Of a stretch of 64,000 nt of DNA, positions 24,688-36,100 are shown piece by piece. The position numbers were made by a program, and so were the translations under genes. The notes beneath the pieces are model-generated. The model worked only from the letters and a program-made list of their open reading frames with translations. It did no database searches and had not been told where the DNA came from. This stretch comes from Chloroflexi bacterium UBA6077 (lineage in GTDB: Bacteria > Chloroflexota > UBA6077), in the NCBI GenBank assembly GCA_002436065.1, contig DIXP01000021.1, positions 124,001 to 188,000 on the forward strand, written 5' to 3'. Position 1 is the first letter of the stretch. Every line of letters starts with the position of its first letter.

Positions 24688-27600
24688 GCCTGACCTCCAT
24701 CGGTTCCGGTGTCATTCGCCCTCGCGTGCCATTGCGGAGGATCAGCCAGTTTCGCTGCATCCATAATCAACTGGACCCCTGGCTCGACCTCACGCATGGA
24801 CATCGGGACCGTGAACTCGTCCCAGGGAACCGCCCCGGGCTTCTTCAGCAGGGCCACGACGTCGCCTTGGCGGTGCGCCGCCTCGTACCCTAGCTTTCGC
24901 CCTCCCTTGACCGCTTCCTTGACCCATCTGTCGATCCGGTCCGCGATCATCGCTTCGGTCTGCTGTCTCGCAAACTTATCCTTCACTTTCCAGGCGCGGT
25001 CGGAAAAGACCTTTCGCACATCGGCTGCTTCCGGTTTTCCCGAGCTGTCGAGTTCCTGGGCACCGAGATTGGGATTCAGATCCTCGTTGGCGAGCCGTAG
25101 AGCACTAGTCATCGCGCCCGTCAATCCCCGGTCCAAGGCTCGTGGGGCGAAGGGAGTGACCGACAGCGCCTCGACGTGCTTGTAGAAGGTAGAGTGATAG
25201 TGTTCGAAGGTCTCGTAGTGCGACAGGTCACGCGGTCGCGACCAGGTCAACACGGTGCAAACGAGACCAGGAAAGAAACGTCCGATCCGGCTGGTGGCTT
25301 GGATATACTCGGCCGTGTTCTTGGGCTGGCCGTTCACCACCATCAGGCCGAGACGATTCACGTCTACGCCGACCGAGAACATGTTGGAAGCCAGAACTAC
25401 ATCGATGGCTCTAGTCTCCCCTTTATCCCAGGAGGACTTGAACCTCACTTCCAACTGGTCCAATTTCTTAGGGATGTCTTTGCTGGAGACTCGAGACGTG
25501 AGTTCGTCCACGTTTCGGATCGACCGCTGGCTCAGACCCGGCCTCGATACCGCGCTCATCTGGACTCGATAGGAGCGCGTTTGCACGTCGTCTTCGGCTA
25601 GTCGCCTCATCCCGCCGAGTTCCCGCAAAGAGTTGAAATAGCCGACCAGCGTCATGTAAGGATCGGCCGCCTGCCCGAACCTCTCGAACAACGCCTGCCC
25701 GGCAGTAAGCAAGGCCACGTAGACCCGAATCAGAACCGCAGGTCGCGAACTGCCGGGCGAACAGATACCCAAGTAACGGCGCCCTGGCTTCGCATCGACC
25801 GGCCGTTGCAGCGAGAAGAAGTTGTCCTCGACGTCGAGGCCGTGCGGGGGGAAGACCGCTACCTGCCTCAAAAAGACATTGTTTACCTGCTCTGCCGCCT
25901 TACGAACTGTCGCGGTCGACGCCACAATCTTAGGTCTGAGCGTCTTGCCGTTCAGTGTCCAGGCACAGAGTTCGTCCACAGCAGTTTCGTACAGTCCGAC
26001 CATAGTGCCCAGTGGCCCACTGATGAGATGGAACTCGTCCTGAATGATCAAGTCCGGCGGTCGAAGGGGACGGATTTGACGGACGACAGTCGCTGGCAAC
26101 GACCCTTTCTTCCGGTGGTTGCCGCTGCAATCGCCATCCGGCCACACCAAGCCGTGACGGTCGCACTCTCGGGAAGCGCTGCCGAAAAGCGTCCGAACCT
26201 CACCTCGCCACGCCATCAGCGCGAACTTGTCCACCGTGGCGATCAACATCGACGGCGGTCGTCGGTAGATCTCCTCATCCACCACCGACACTGGTAGCCC
26301 GAGACCAGGTGACTTGGCCCTGCTGAACTCGCAACGACCATGCTTGTCACCGCAATAGATGATAGTCTGCCCAATGCCCCTATCAACCGTTATCTCTCGT
26401 CCCGGCGCGATCTCCGAGCCGCACCACGGACAGAAGGTCAACTGAGCAGGTGTAGACCCGGTGCCGTGCTTTCCATCCCGCTCCCGTTCTATGGCCTCGT
26501 GGCTCTCCTCGGTGGTGTTCGGCGTCACCTTCTGACCCACCCAAAGCCCGACAGTGAAGGGAACCTCCCCCCACTTGGCATTGTCAGTGCGACGAAGTAC
26601 TTCCATCGCGCAAATCAGCGTGGTGGCTCGTTGGAACTGCTGAATTGTGAGCAATCGCAACGTGTACCGCATGATTACCGCCAGGCCACGACTGCCATCA
26701 AGTCCACCGAGATTGCCTTGAAGCCTCCGGATCACCATCGTGAAGGCCGCGACACCGAGATATGCCTCGGTCTTGCCCCCACCGGTGGGAAACCAGAGCA
26801 GGTCCGCATTGGCATCGACGGGTTCTGTTCGATCTCGATGAGTGGGAACCGCCAGAGCCGGTATCGAAAGCAGCATGAAGGCTAGCTGAAAGGGCCTCCA
26901 CGACCGATTGTCCCTGGTGTCCAGCGTCGCGAGACCCGCATTCTCTCCGCGCCGTCTACGGAGAGAGTAGACACTGTGGAGGCGCTGCGCTGCCATCGCT
27001 CGATTGGCGAACCGGAACGCCTCAAGCGCGTTGTCGTTCGAGTTGAGAACGGAGATACCCTCTCGAAGCCTGCGCAAAACCCGTTCGCAACGGTCCAGAG
27101 CCGACGTGGCGGCCACATTGAACCCATGGATACTGACACCGATTCGCCTCCGCTGCTCTTCGATCCAGAGCGCATAGTCGTCAGTCAAGACGGAGAGGGT
27201 GGTGGTCAACTGCTCACGATCCAACTCCGCCAGCCGCATCATGTCGAGCGACCCATCCTCCATCAGTCGGCGCATGGAGGGACGATCCTTGGGATCACGT
27301 CCGGGACTCTCCGTTGCCAGAACTTCTTGCAGTGGCAAGACGCAGGTCCTCACCTCCACGGCGCGCGCAGGGTCATCGTCGGCGTTGGTGGCCTGGACCG
27401 ATACGCCATGGCCCACGGCGAACTCCACTCGGCCACGGTATATCATCTCCAACGATTCCCGTTCTTCGTCGGAACCGTCCGTGTCTAGAACAGGCCGCCG
27501 CCGGAAGATGGCCTTCCCCTCGGGGTCCCGAGCCACCAATTCGGGCTGGAATACCCACGCCCGGTCCTGGTTTTCCTCTGGCTTCGTCTGGTTGTTGACG

Positions 27601-28664
27601 AGGAAGACCGTAACCAAGCGGTCACCGTTGGGCAGCGGATCGCTGACTGACCCCTGGATGACGACGTCGGGGCAATCTCCGTCGACTACGGTTGGACCCA
27701 CCACTCGGTAATCGAGCGGAATTGTGGTCGTTCCCCCCGAAGGTACGCGCTTCCAGCAACGAGGACGCTTACCGGACCTCTCGTCGATCGTCTCGCTTTG
27801 GGTTCGCTCGTAACGTCCCCAACTGGCTCTAAGCTGGACAGCATGTACAGACCCGTCGACGCAGAAGGTGAAACCCAGCGAGGACGGGACGAGGGACTGG
27901 TTGGTGGTCTGATCTGAGGGATTGTCCTGGTCATCCCCCGAAGCTGATAGGTCGTAGCCGCCCTTCTCATCATTCGGCACGTGGTCCTCATTTGTCGACG
28001 GAACCAGGGATTTCTTCTCCTCGTCTGCATCCTCTTGATCGTTGTATGGAAACGGGTTCGCCGTGTCCTGTTCTCTCTGTGTCTTCGGAGCGAGCTTTCC
28101 CACCAGGTAGCGATCCCGAACGCTCATGCCGGCGATCTCCTCCTCAGGCCCATCCGCCGGACCGAGCAGGTCGTCCATGACTGCATACTGCAGGAGGTCG
28201 CGCACGTAAGCCTGCTCCCTAGGAGTTCCGCCACTGAGCACGGGCACAGTGGCGTGGCCTTTCCTGCTGCCCATCTTGAGTGCACCTTCGAAGGACTGCC
28301 ATTCAAGCCTAGATACTTGGGGTACTCCGGTGGATACAGTCGAGAATGGAATGCCCAACTCACAGGCGGTCCTTGAAGGGCTTACTGGTAGCAGCCCGTC
28401 AAGGAGCAAGTACATCCTGCCCAGGTCAATCCTCTTGCGCAGGACATGGGCAAAGGCAGATACCTCCAGGCTCTCACGTTGTTCCTCAGCGATCACAAGC
28501 GAGTCGCCATCCCGTATTTCGGGCAGATCGCTAGACACAGATTCCACTACAACTATAAACCCGTCAAGCCAGATCCTTTCACCGAGGCATACGAGCCAAG
28601 CTGAAGGCCTCCATGCAGGGACTTGACCAGATGCGTCACTCTTGGCCTTCTTTTCATGAGCCAT
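24684..28664 (-). CDS. drmA: DISARM helicase DrmA
   Basis: A protein of 1326 residues; GGAGGAGA precedes the ATG. SF2 motifs: Walker A FPTGGGKTEAY (about residue 626), DEFH in LIIQDEFHLISG (about 876), VASTATVRKA, and the C-terminal lobe with SVGVDVNRLGLMVVNGQP and QATSRIGRFFPG. A zinc-type insert CPWCGSEIAPG lies near residue 748. The N-terminal third is specific to DrmA and includes a variable acidic linker (DDQDNPSDQTTNQ). DrmA loads on DNA with free or unmethylated ends together with DrmB. A 123-nt gap separates it from drmMI, long enough for an internal promoter. Confidence 0.94.
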   Translation of the reverse strand: MAHEKKAKSDASGQVPAWRPSAWLVCLGERIWLDGFIVVVESVSSDLPEIRDGDSLVIAEEQRESLEVSAFAHVLRKRIDLGRMYLLLDGLLPVSPSRTACELGIPFSTVSTGVPQVSRLEWQSFEGALKMGSRKGHATVPVLSGGTPREQAYVRDLLQYAVMDDLLGPADGPEEEIAGMSVRDRYLVGKLAPKTQREQDTANPFPYNDQEDADEEKKSLVPSTNEDHVPNDEKGGYDLSASGDDQDNPSDQTTNQSLVPSSLGFTFCVDGSVHAVQLRASWGRYERTQSETIDERSGKRPRCWKRVPSGGTTTIPLDYRVVGPTVVDGDCPDVVIQGSVSDPLPNGDRLVTVFLVNNQTKPEENQDRAWVFQPELVARDPEGKAIFRRRPVLDTDGSDEERESLEMIYRGRVEFAVGHGVSVQATNADDDPARAVEVRTCVLPLQEVLATESPGRDPKDRPSMRRLMEDGSLDMMRLAELDREQLTTTLSVLTDDYALWIEEQRRRIGVSIHGFNVAATSALDRCERVLRRLREGISVLNSNDNALEAFRFANRAMAAQRLHSVYSLRRRRGENAGLATLDTRDNRSWRPFQLAFMLLSIPALAVPTHRDRTEPVDANADLLWFPTGGGKTEAYLGVAAFTMVIRRLQGNLGGLDGSRGLAVIMRYTLRLLTIQQFQRATTLICAMEVLRRTDNAKWGEVPFTVGLWVGQKVTPNTTEESHEAIERERDGKHGTGSTPAQLTFCPWCGSEIAPGREITVDRGIGQTIIYCGDKHGRCEFSRAKSPGLGLPVSVVDEEIYRRPPSMLIATVDKFALMAWRGEVRTLFGSASRECDRHGLVWPDGDCSGNHRKKGSLPATVVRQIRPLRPPDLIIQDEFHLISGPLGTMVGLYETAVDELCAWTLNGKTLRPKIVASTATVRKAAEQVNNVFLRQVAVFPPHGLDVEDNFFSLQRPVDAKPGRRYLGICSPGSSRPAVLIRVYVALLTAGQALFERFGQAADPYMTLVGYFNSLRELGGMRRLAEDDVQTRSYRVQMSAVSRPGLSQRSIRNVDELTSRVSSKDIPKKLDQLEVRFKSSWDKGETRAIDVVLASNMFSVGVDVNRLGLMVVNGQPKNTAEYIQATSRIGRFFPGLVCTVLTWSRPRDLSHYETFEHYHSTFYKHVEALSVTPFAPRALDRGLTGAMTSALRLANEDLNPNLGAQELDSSGKPEAADVRKVFSDRAWKVKDKFARQQTEAMIADRIDRWVKEAVKGGRKLGYEAAHRQGDVVALLKKPGAVPWDEFTVPMSMREVEPGVQLIMDAAKLADPPQWHARANDTGTDGGQA

Positions 28665-28787
28665 CGCGTCTCCTCCGGATCATTGCTGTTCGGTCTCGTC
28701 GGCGTCGAACATGCCTGACTCGTCCCCGAATCCTGCTTGGGTCATACTGTTCCGGCCGCAAGTGTCAAAGCACCTAGTGACTCCCTA

Positions 28788-31700
28788 CTATTTAGCACCG
28801 AGCTGGACTTCTTCGTTGTGGCGCTCCTGATTCAACTCTAGAAGCCGTTTCGCTATCTCACCGCTGGCTTCGCTGCAGGGAGTGAAACGCAGTTTTCCAT
28901 GCCATTCTCGGAAACCATGTGTCAATTCGATGTCAGTCCATCGGAAGGCAGTCTTGACACTCTCGTCCATCTGACGAATGATCTCGCGCATGGCCTCAAT
29001 GCCCTCCTCCCGGCTTGACGGGTCGTTCACCCGGGAGTGGAGTTCCCCACGGGACATACCTGTGGCCTTACACAAACGAGACCTCATCTGATGGTAGCGC
29101 ATACCAACCGACTCAAGCGCACCTAACCCCGGATCTGGTTCAGGAAAAGGGAAGGTATCGAAGCACGCTTTCGCGATGTACCGCGTGTCGGTCTTCAGTG
29201 TGGACGCATAGCGCCTCGCCCATATCTCATGTATGGCGCTCTGAAGTACAGAGTAGTGCCACCAAGAGTCGAATAGAAATACTATTGCAGCATCAGTGTA
29301 GACAATATCAGTTGGCAGCCATTCAATGATGTGCAAGTCCGATACTCTTGACCGGGCCAGTACGCGCCTAAGTCGCCATTTATCGATGTTGGCGTACATA
29401 GTCTGTCGAGCATTAAAGAACTTCCACCATGTGCGAACGATTCTATCGTATTTCTTGGGATCTAAGTTCCTTCTCTTGGGATAGATGGTGGCCTCAAGGT
29501 ACTTAAACGGTGCTGTATAGGTTTCAGCCCCCGCTCGATCCATTTCGCCCATGTCGATTATCCAGCGTTGCGGAGCAATTTCAACAAGTCTGTTGATCTC
29601 CGTACCACCGATAACAGGTTTCATAACATCCCTGTTGCGAGCGTCTTCAGCAATCATCGCCATAGCGAGTTGCTCAGATACTATAAACTCCTCACCCCAG
29701 GGTATGGACCCTTCAGAGCACTTATGTTTATTACATTGGAGAGGAAATGGCTCGATGCCACCCGCTTGATCAAGTTCTAGCATGGAGGATATGCTCTTGC
29801 TAGCCCTGCCGTCGACTATCTTCCTTCCCGTCCATGTGCCTAGAAACAAGTGAACTTGTGCAGCAATCACGGATGCCTTTCCAGGCCACACGAAGGACTT
29901 CACAGCAGAGTAGATCTCGAATCCTTCGGCAAGCAAGACTGACAAGCCGACTCTTCTTGTCACGCCTTGAGAAACAGTGTTGGTTGCTAGAAAACCCATC
30001 GTGCCGGCATCTCGCAGCACTTGCGCTGCTCGCCTAAAGAAGAAGGCGCACAGGTCCGCTAGTCGACCTCCAGGTTTGTATTGAGCACTCAGAAAAGCGT
30101 TGTAGGATTCGCCCATCAATTCCGTGATCCTCAGGCCGCCCATAAACGGTGGGTTCCCAACGATGGCGTCAAATCCACCGTTAACTCTCATGAAGACTTC
30201 CGGGAACTCAAGCGGCCAGTGTACTGCGTGCCTAGGAGGTCTCCCCTGTGGCAATTCGGCTGGCAATGCCCTGTTCACCGTCCTGGCGAGTCCCTCAGTT
30301 GTCCACGTGCTACTCGTAAAATAGGCCCCAACGTCAACCGCTAGGAAATCCAAAGCGGAATCGAGCGACCGCTGCTTCCCGAGGGAGCGCAAAGCCACAC
30401 TCATCATCGCGTCAGCCAGGAGCACAGAAGCTTCGAGCCTCCTTCTCGCCTCCAGATCAAGTCGCGCCATATCCTCCACATCGTGGATGTCCCGGATGGG
30501 CATCGCGCGCAACCTCTTGCGAATGGCGATCGCCTCGTCCACGGCTTTCGTGATGCCAGGGCTGAACATACGCTCCTGATATGGACCGCCAAAAGGGTCC
30601 ATCCGCAGCTTTGTCAGTTGGTCAATCCGATGGATGCCTAGAAGGCTGTCGCCGTGTCTTAGGTTGTGGTCGAGGAAACCGAAGGGGCGCCCCTTGGCCA
30701 GAGTGACTAGCCAAATCGATAGCTTGGCGAGTTCGACGGCGAGGGGATTCACGTCCACTCCGTAGAGACACCGTTCAGCGATGATTCGTCTGGCGAGAAG
30801 TAACCGCTCGTCTAGACCAGCGGGCATCGGTTCGGCTCCGCCAGCGTCCTCCCTAACCTCGCCATCGACCGCGACGAATCCCCCTGCCGCCTCTGCCTTG
30901 CCCCATGCTTCCACCAGCCGTTCCGCGAGCCATCGGCAGGCCTGCACCAGGAAGGCTCCGGAACCCATGGCCGGGTCACAGACCTTCAGTTCCAGCAATT
31001 CAGCAGGAGACTTCAGTTGCCACTCCTGTCGGGGCTGTCCTTCAGCAGGTCCGACATATGCCACAGGCTCGAGAGTCGTGGCGACGATTGTCTCCGTAAG
31101 GGATTTCGGTGTGTAGTGCGTGCCGGTCTCTCGGCGGTCCGCTCCGAGGGTGACCATGAAGGCATTCGCGCGATAGACGATGGGATCGCCCCATGCATCG
31201 GTCCGAAGAAGGTTGGCAAGAGGGCGGATGTGCTCGGCCAAAGCGGTGTCGCCACCACATACTGCGAGGAGTCTGCCGAACGCTTCATCTTCGAGCGGCC
31301 TAGCCAGTGCGGTGCGGATGGCAGACTCACTCCGTTGAGTTGTGTCTGCCAGCAGCCGCTGAAGCGGCTCGTGGCCTCGGCCTCGCGTCGTCTCCAATTC
31401 GGACAGCGATAGGTACGGATTCCTGGCCTTCTGCGAGCCGATTAACCCCAGCGTGACGGTGGGTGCCCGGGCGACAGCGTGTTCGAGAAGACCTTCGTAG
31501 ACGTGTCCTATCTGCTCGACGTCCAGCGCACGATAAGAAAGAAGTAAAGCTCCCCCCTGCTGCTCGAGAACCTGAAGTGAGGTCAATAGCAGCAGTACTG
31601 TGCGGTTGTCAATCGGAAGCGGAATGGCGTCGGTATCTCTCCATGAGATGCCTTTGGGTCGGCCTTCGAGAAATGGGAAGCGATCTGGATCGAAAAGGGA

Positions 31701-32786
31701 GCCGCCCAGCGCGGGCATTCGAAGCGTCTCGTGCTCAATCCCTCCATAGACCCCCCGGAAAACCGCGAGCAGGCGTCCCCAGGCATCCTGGCGTCGATCC
31801 AGGACCTCGGGGCCGTGACGATCCGCCTCTTCGGCGAGTTGACCCCGCAGCGTGGAAACAGCGTACGACTCGTCGTAGAGGGGATCGCCAGCGAGCAGGA
31901 GCCCACGTTCCTCGGCGCAGAGAACGAACACGAGGCGCATCATGACGGTGAGTCCGGCCTCATACAGCTCAGTAGGATGGACGTCACGGAGCAACTCTCG
32001 GTTGCGGTCTGCGTCAGCCTTGTCCAGGCTCTGGACGAGAACCTCGACAGCACGGCGCACCTGCGCGCCGAGCGTGTCAGTGACCTCCTCATGATGCTGG
32101 AGAGATTCCTGGAGCAAGGATTCCAGAGTCTCCTCTGGGGAGCCGAGGCAGCGTCTGATGCCGAGAAGGGATTGGAAGGCCTGCAGCGTGACCGGTTCCT
32201 GGAACCACAGCCGGGCGTACCAGGAGACGGAACTCGAAGTCGAACCGACAGGTGCATTGACCAGCATCCAGCGTTCACCGTCCGACAGCAGTCCCAACCG
32301 AACGCCATAAGTGCGGCAGAGCACCGTCATCCGCTCTGCGAGCGAGGCTGGCCAACGGTCCTTCTTTCGCGTGGCTTCGAGATCGGTCCCAGGAGTCTGT
32401 ATCGAAATGAACAGGCGTGGCTCACCATCGCCCGGCGAGCGCACTACCCAGTCAGGGCCAAATGTATCGGTCTGCTCCGGAGAGCCGACAGCGTAGCGCT
32501 CTGCCGTCTCCGGGTCTGTCCTCAGGACCTCATCGTCGTACTCTAGGATCTCTCTGAGCACGAGACGAATCCATTCCCGATGTAGTTCGCTAAGCAGCGG
32601 ATCGTTCTCGTCGACCGCATCGACCCACTCCTGGTACGCAGCGCGAAGGCGACGGAGTTTCGGGGTTTCGACCGCCTCCAGCCCTTGGGGAAACACCTTC
32701 TCCAGCACAGATATGGCGAGAAAAGGTCCCGATACCTCGACCAGGGAAAGCCATTCTGTATGTTGAGAGAACCGTCTTAGCTTCAT
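28788..32786 (-). CDS. drmMI: DISARM class 1 adenine methyltransferase DrmMI
   Basis: A protein of about 1332 residues. I start at the ATG at 32786, which overlaps the upstream stop (ATGA) and has GAGGAA in front; a GTG 18 nt further is less likely. The SAM motif DPAMGSGAF lies near residue 604 and the catalytic NPPF near 879, giving an N6-adenine methylase of the Eco57I/PglX type. Such proteins mark host DNA so that DISARM ignores it. The C-terminal target-recognition region (about 29.2-30.1 kb) is clearly AT-richer than the rest, as discussed in the findings. Confidence 0.94.
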   Translation of the reverse strand: MKLRRFSQHTEWLSLVEVSGPFLAISVLEKVFPQGLEAVETPKLRRLRAAYQEWVDAVDENDPLLSELHREWIRLVLREILEYDDEVLRTDPETAERYAVGSPEQTDTFGPDWVVRSPGDGEPRLFISIQTPGTDLEATRKKDRWPASLAERMTVLCRTYGVRLGLLSDGERWMLVNAPVGSTSSSVSWYARLWFQEPVTLQAFQSLLGIRRCLGSPEETLESLLQESLQHHEEVTDTLGAQVRRAVEVLVQSLDKADADRNRELLRDVHPTELYEAGLTVMMRLVFVLCAEERGLLLAGDPLYDESYAVSTLRGQLAEEADRHGPEVLDRRQDAWGRLLAVFRGVYGGIEHETLRMPALGGSLFDPDRFPFLEGRPKGISWRDTDAIPLPIDNRTVLLLLTSLQVLEQQGGALLLSYRALDVEQIGHVYEGLLEHAVARAPTVTLGLIGSQKARNPYLSLSELETTRGRGHEPLQRLLADTTQRSESAIRTALARPLEDEAFGRLLAVCGGDTALAEHIRPLANLLRTDAWGDPIVYRANAFMVTLGADRRETGTHYTPKSLTETIVATTLEPVAYVGPAEGQPRQEWQLKSPAELLELKVCDPAMGSGAFLVQACRWLAERLVEAWGKAEAAGGFVAVDGEVREDAGGAEPMPAGLDERLLLARRIIAERCLYGVDVNPLAVELAKLSIWLVTLAKGRPFGFLDHNLRHGDSLLGIHRIDQLTKLRMDPFGGPYQERMFSPGITKAVDEAIAIRKRLRAMPIRDIHDVEDMARLDLEARRRLEASVLLADAMMSVALRSLGKQRSLDSALDFLAVDVGAYFTSSTWTTEGLARTVNRALPAELPQGRPPRHAVHWPLEFPEVFMRVNGGFDAIVGNPPFMGGLRITELMGESYNAFLSAQYKPGGRLADLCAFFFRRAAQVLRDAGTMGFLATNTVSQGVTRRVGLSVLLAEGFEIYSAVKSFVWPGKASVIAAQVHLFLGTWTGRKIVDGRASKSISSMLELDQAGGIEPFPLQCNKHKCSEGSIPWGEEFIVSEQLAMAMIAEDARNRDVMKPVIGGTEINRLVEIAPQRWIIDMGEMDRAGAETYTAPFKYLEATIYPKRRNLDPKKYDRIVRTWWKFFNARQTMYANIDKWRLRRVLARSRVSDLHIIEWLPTDIVYTDAAIVFLFDSWWHYSVLQSAIHEIWARRYASTLKTDTRYIAKACFDTFPFPEPDPGLGALESVGMRYHQMRSRLCKATGMSRGELHSRVNDPSSREEGIEAMREIIRQMDESVKTAFRWTDIELTHGFREWHGKLRFTPCSEASGEIAKRLLELNQERHNEEVQLGAK

Positions 32787-33143
32787 CGCGGCAATTCCTC
32801 GCACAGGTCGAGATCCGGGACTCCAGCCACTCTGAGATGCGCATCGACACGATCGAAACGCGAAGGGTCACGTGTAGGAGCGTCGGACGATCGCGGTGGG
32901 ATCCAAATGACCATGTCGGATCGCACTCGAATCAGAAGACCCCAGCCGTGTTCCTGATGAAAGCTTCCCCAGCGGAATGGCAGCCTTGCCAAGCCGATCC
33001 TCTTGGTCGCTCCGCGTCTTGATCTGGCGACTGCTCCGTATCTCGATGCCCGTGGAGTCGAGCCAACCGGCCGACGCACCCACGATCTGGTCGGTCTCGA
33101 TTGTCTGGAACGGTGGGACGGAGGAATGGAATTCCGCTACCAC
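32783..33143 (-). pseudogene. Small gene between drmD and drmMI, reading frame interrupted
   Basis: A GTG at 33143, right after the drmD stop, opens a frame giving FHSSVPPFQTIETDQIVG and later IKTRSDQ. From about base 33000 the protein-like sequence moves to another frame: RIGLARLPFRWGSFHQE, GWGLLIRVRSDMVIWIPP, ending in DLCEELPR, whose TGA overlaps the drmMI start. Joined, they would make a protein of about 120 residues. Either a single frameshift has broken the gene, or the base count near 33000 is wrong, or translation starts inside at 33079. The coupling to drmMI argues that the gene was once functional. Family unknown. Confidence 0.45.
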
Positions 33144-33144
33144 G

Positions 33145-36100
33145 CTACTCTCCCCAGACTCGATCTAGCGTGTCTCGGGAGATCAGGAACTCGACCGCGA
33201 CGGGGAAGGTGCGGTCCGCGGGATCGGCGTAGCGGTTCTCGATCGCCGCAATTTCAAGCTGCTGCTCCTCAGGGATACGTTCAAGCCTGCCCCTCAGCGA
33301 CTCCAAGTCCCGCTTCAACTGTTCCCGCTCCTCCTCAGGCCAAAGAGCCATCCTGGCTTGTCGTGGGGCGGTGTCCTGGAGTTCCTTTCGGATGCTACGT
33401 TCGAGGTCCCTCAGGACTTCTCGGATATCTTCGACCTCGCTGTTCTTCAAGCGTGCCAACGTACTTTCCAGCGATTTCAGGCGATCCCGAGAGCGCGCTT
33501 CTACTGCCGTCCGTATGGCTTCCTCGTACTGCTCGAACCTACCCTGGAGAACAGAGAAGAGAGACGCAGGAGGTGAAACCGAAACCGCCTGACGGACGAG
33601 GTCTTCTAGCCGCCGCACCTGGGGAACCCTGACGAAGCCTGAAGGCCTGAGCACTCCACCCGAAAGAGTCAACTCCTCGTGGAGGCGATGGTGCCCACCT
33701 CCGGTAACGACTAGCCGTGACCAAACCGCGACGATCGGGTCGTCGATCTCTCCGCTCGGCACCACCCTGACGCTTACTCGATGGAGCAGCTTCACGTCGT
33801 CGAGCTTCCATAGCTCTTCTCTCAAGAGCCGCAGGCTCATCCGAACCAGTTTGTGATTGAGATGTGCGAGCACCACATCGTCCCGCCCCTTGGCGACCTC
33901 ATGATCGAAGGTAATGGGGCGTCTCGCCTTGGTGTGAGGATGCTCTAATCCCGCCGTCGCGCGGCCCCACGTGCCAGGCAGTATGGGCACTTCGAACACC
34001 GTTCCGCTAGGAACGCCACTCAGGGAGACAGGATGAAGTGGAGGCTTCTCTGCGAGTTCGAGGGCTACCGAGACGGCTCGCACGACGTTCTCCGGGGCGA
34101 GACGAAGGTCCGTCTTCGCCTCTAGGAGTTTGTCGTGGAGGCGCGCTATCCGCTCTTGCAGTCTCCGTTCGACCGCGACGAAATGCCGTGCACGCGCAGC
34201 TTTGGCCTCGGCGAAGCCCGTGTCCATCGCGTCGCGCCTGCCAAGCATCGCATCTTCTATTTGCTGAGCGATGACCGGGCCGACACTGCCGAGATCCTGC
34301 CGGATAGCATCTACCTTGAGCACAGCTCGCATCAAGTACTCGTGGTCGCCATCAATGCTGCCTACCCGGCTCTGTCTCGCGGCAGTGGCCGGGTCGAAAC
34401 CCTTCCCCACCGGGTGCCAGATGAAGACCTCCTTCTCCCTCTGCCCGTGGCGGTCGATTCTCCCATTTCGTTGCTCCATGACGTTGGGGTTCCACGGAAT
34501 CTCGACATGGACAAGGTAGTTACAGTGGTTTTGGAGGTCGATGCCCTCGGAGGCCGCGTCGGTCGCCAGCAGAATGCGGACCGGAGAGACATCTGGGTGG
34601 GCCTGAAAGGCCGCCTTCACGACTTCGCGCTCGTCCGGCCGCATGCTTCCATGTAGGAGCATCAGCCGCTCTCCACCGAAGCCACGGGTAGCGAGAACCT
34701 GCTGAAGCCAGGCGTGGGTTGCTCGATACTCCGTAAAGAGGATCGCCCTGCTCGATTTCCACCGACCGCCAGGCCGCAGGTATTCCTCCAGCCATTCCAG
34801 GATGGCCTTCGCCTTGGCATCCACGCGGTGCTTGGATCTTGCAGCCCAATCCGTCAGACTGTCGAGCATGGTCCGTTCGGCGTCGCTGAGCGGAACCATG
34901 AATTGAGTCGCCACTTCCACCGCTTCGAGCTGTGCATCTTCGGCCTTGGCGTCGTCAGAATACTCCTCTTCCGACCGTACGATCGCCTTTCGGAGGATTC
35001 GGTCGTCCAGCGCGGAACTGTCACGGCGCGTGCCGCCCCGGTTCAGAGTCTCCCGATGCTTCACAAGGGTAAGCGCGAAGGCCATCGGCGACGAAAAGAG
35101 CCGCTTCTTGAGAAGCGTATGGACGAAATCCGTTCCGAATTGGTGGCGAGTCCCCTTCACTCTCCTCGACCGACTTTCCGTGTACTCTCGGAGCGTGCGA
35201 TGGATGCCGCGTTCCTCGTCGGCGTAATCGACTTCGAGGCATTTCAGCCTGCGCACCGGAAAGACGAGATTGCCATCAGCATCGACAATGTCGCTCTTCA
35301 TCCGCCGGACCATGACGCGATGGAGCTGTCTCTCATCAGGCATCACCGTCCTCGCGAAGCGTTGATCGTCGAGCAGCTCAAGCAGCGAGGTGAACGACTC
35401 TTGGTATCCGTTGTGCGGTGTCGCGGTCAGAAAGAGGTGGTGAGAGAAGTGAGGCGAAATCGTCCGGATCAATCTCGTTCGCTGGCTCTCCAATGCGTAC
35501 TGTGACGCTACAGCCGGGGCCACGTTGTGGGCCTCGTCCACGACCAGGATGTCGAGCTTCTTCGGATAGGTGGCATGGGCAGGAAGAATGTCTTTCAGCA
35601 GGCGCAGGCCTTCACCGGATTTCATCCAGTCCATCGAAGCGATCAGTCTCGGGAAGGACGTCCAGGGATTCGCGTGGATACCTCGCTCGCGGCGAAGAGC
35701 CTTCACGTACTCGGTGTCGATGACACGAAACTCCAGCCCGAATTTCTCCTGCATCTCCGTTTGCCACTTCAGCTGAAGCGTGGCCGGACAGACCACGATG
35801 ACCGACCTGGCCCGGTGGCGAAGGAGCAGCTCCTGAATCACCAGCCCTGCCTCGATCGTCTTTCCCAGCCCAACATCGTCCGCGATCAGCAGATTGGCAT
35901 GAGCCATGTCGATGGCGCGGACCAACGGATCGAGCTGATAATCCTCGATCGTGATCCCACTGCGGAAAGGCGATTGAAGGAAGGACTTGTCGGCGTTAGT
36001 CGCGGCTCCCCAACGGACCGCGTCTAGGAAGGCTTCCAGTCTCTCGGCCGAATCCCAACCGGTGATCTTGGGGAGTCCGGCTCGTTCCAGGACCTGAGCC

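Noticed and set aside
33003..33632. Plus-strand frame of 209 codons opposite the end of drmD
   Set aside because: It is antisense to a gene with clear SNF2 motifs, and the product is low-complexity.
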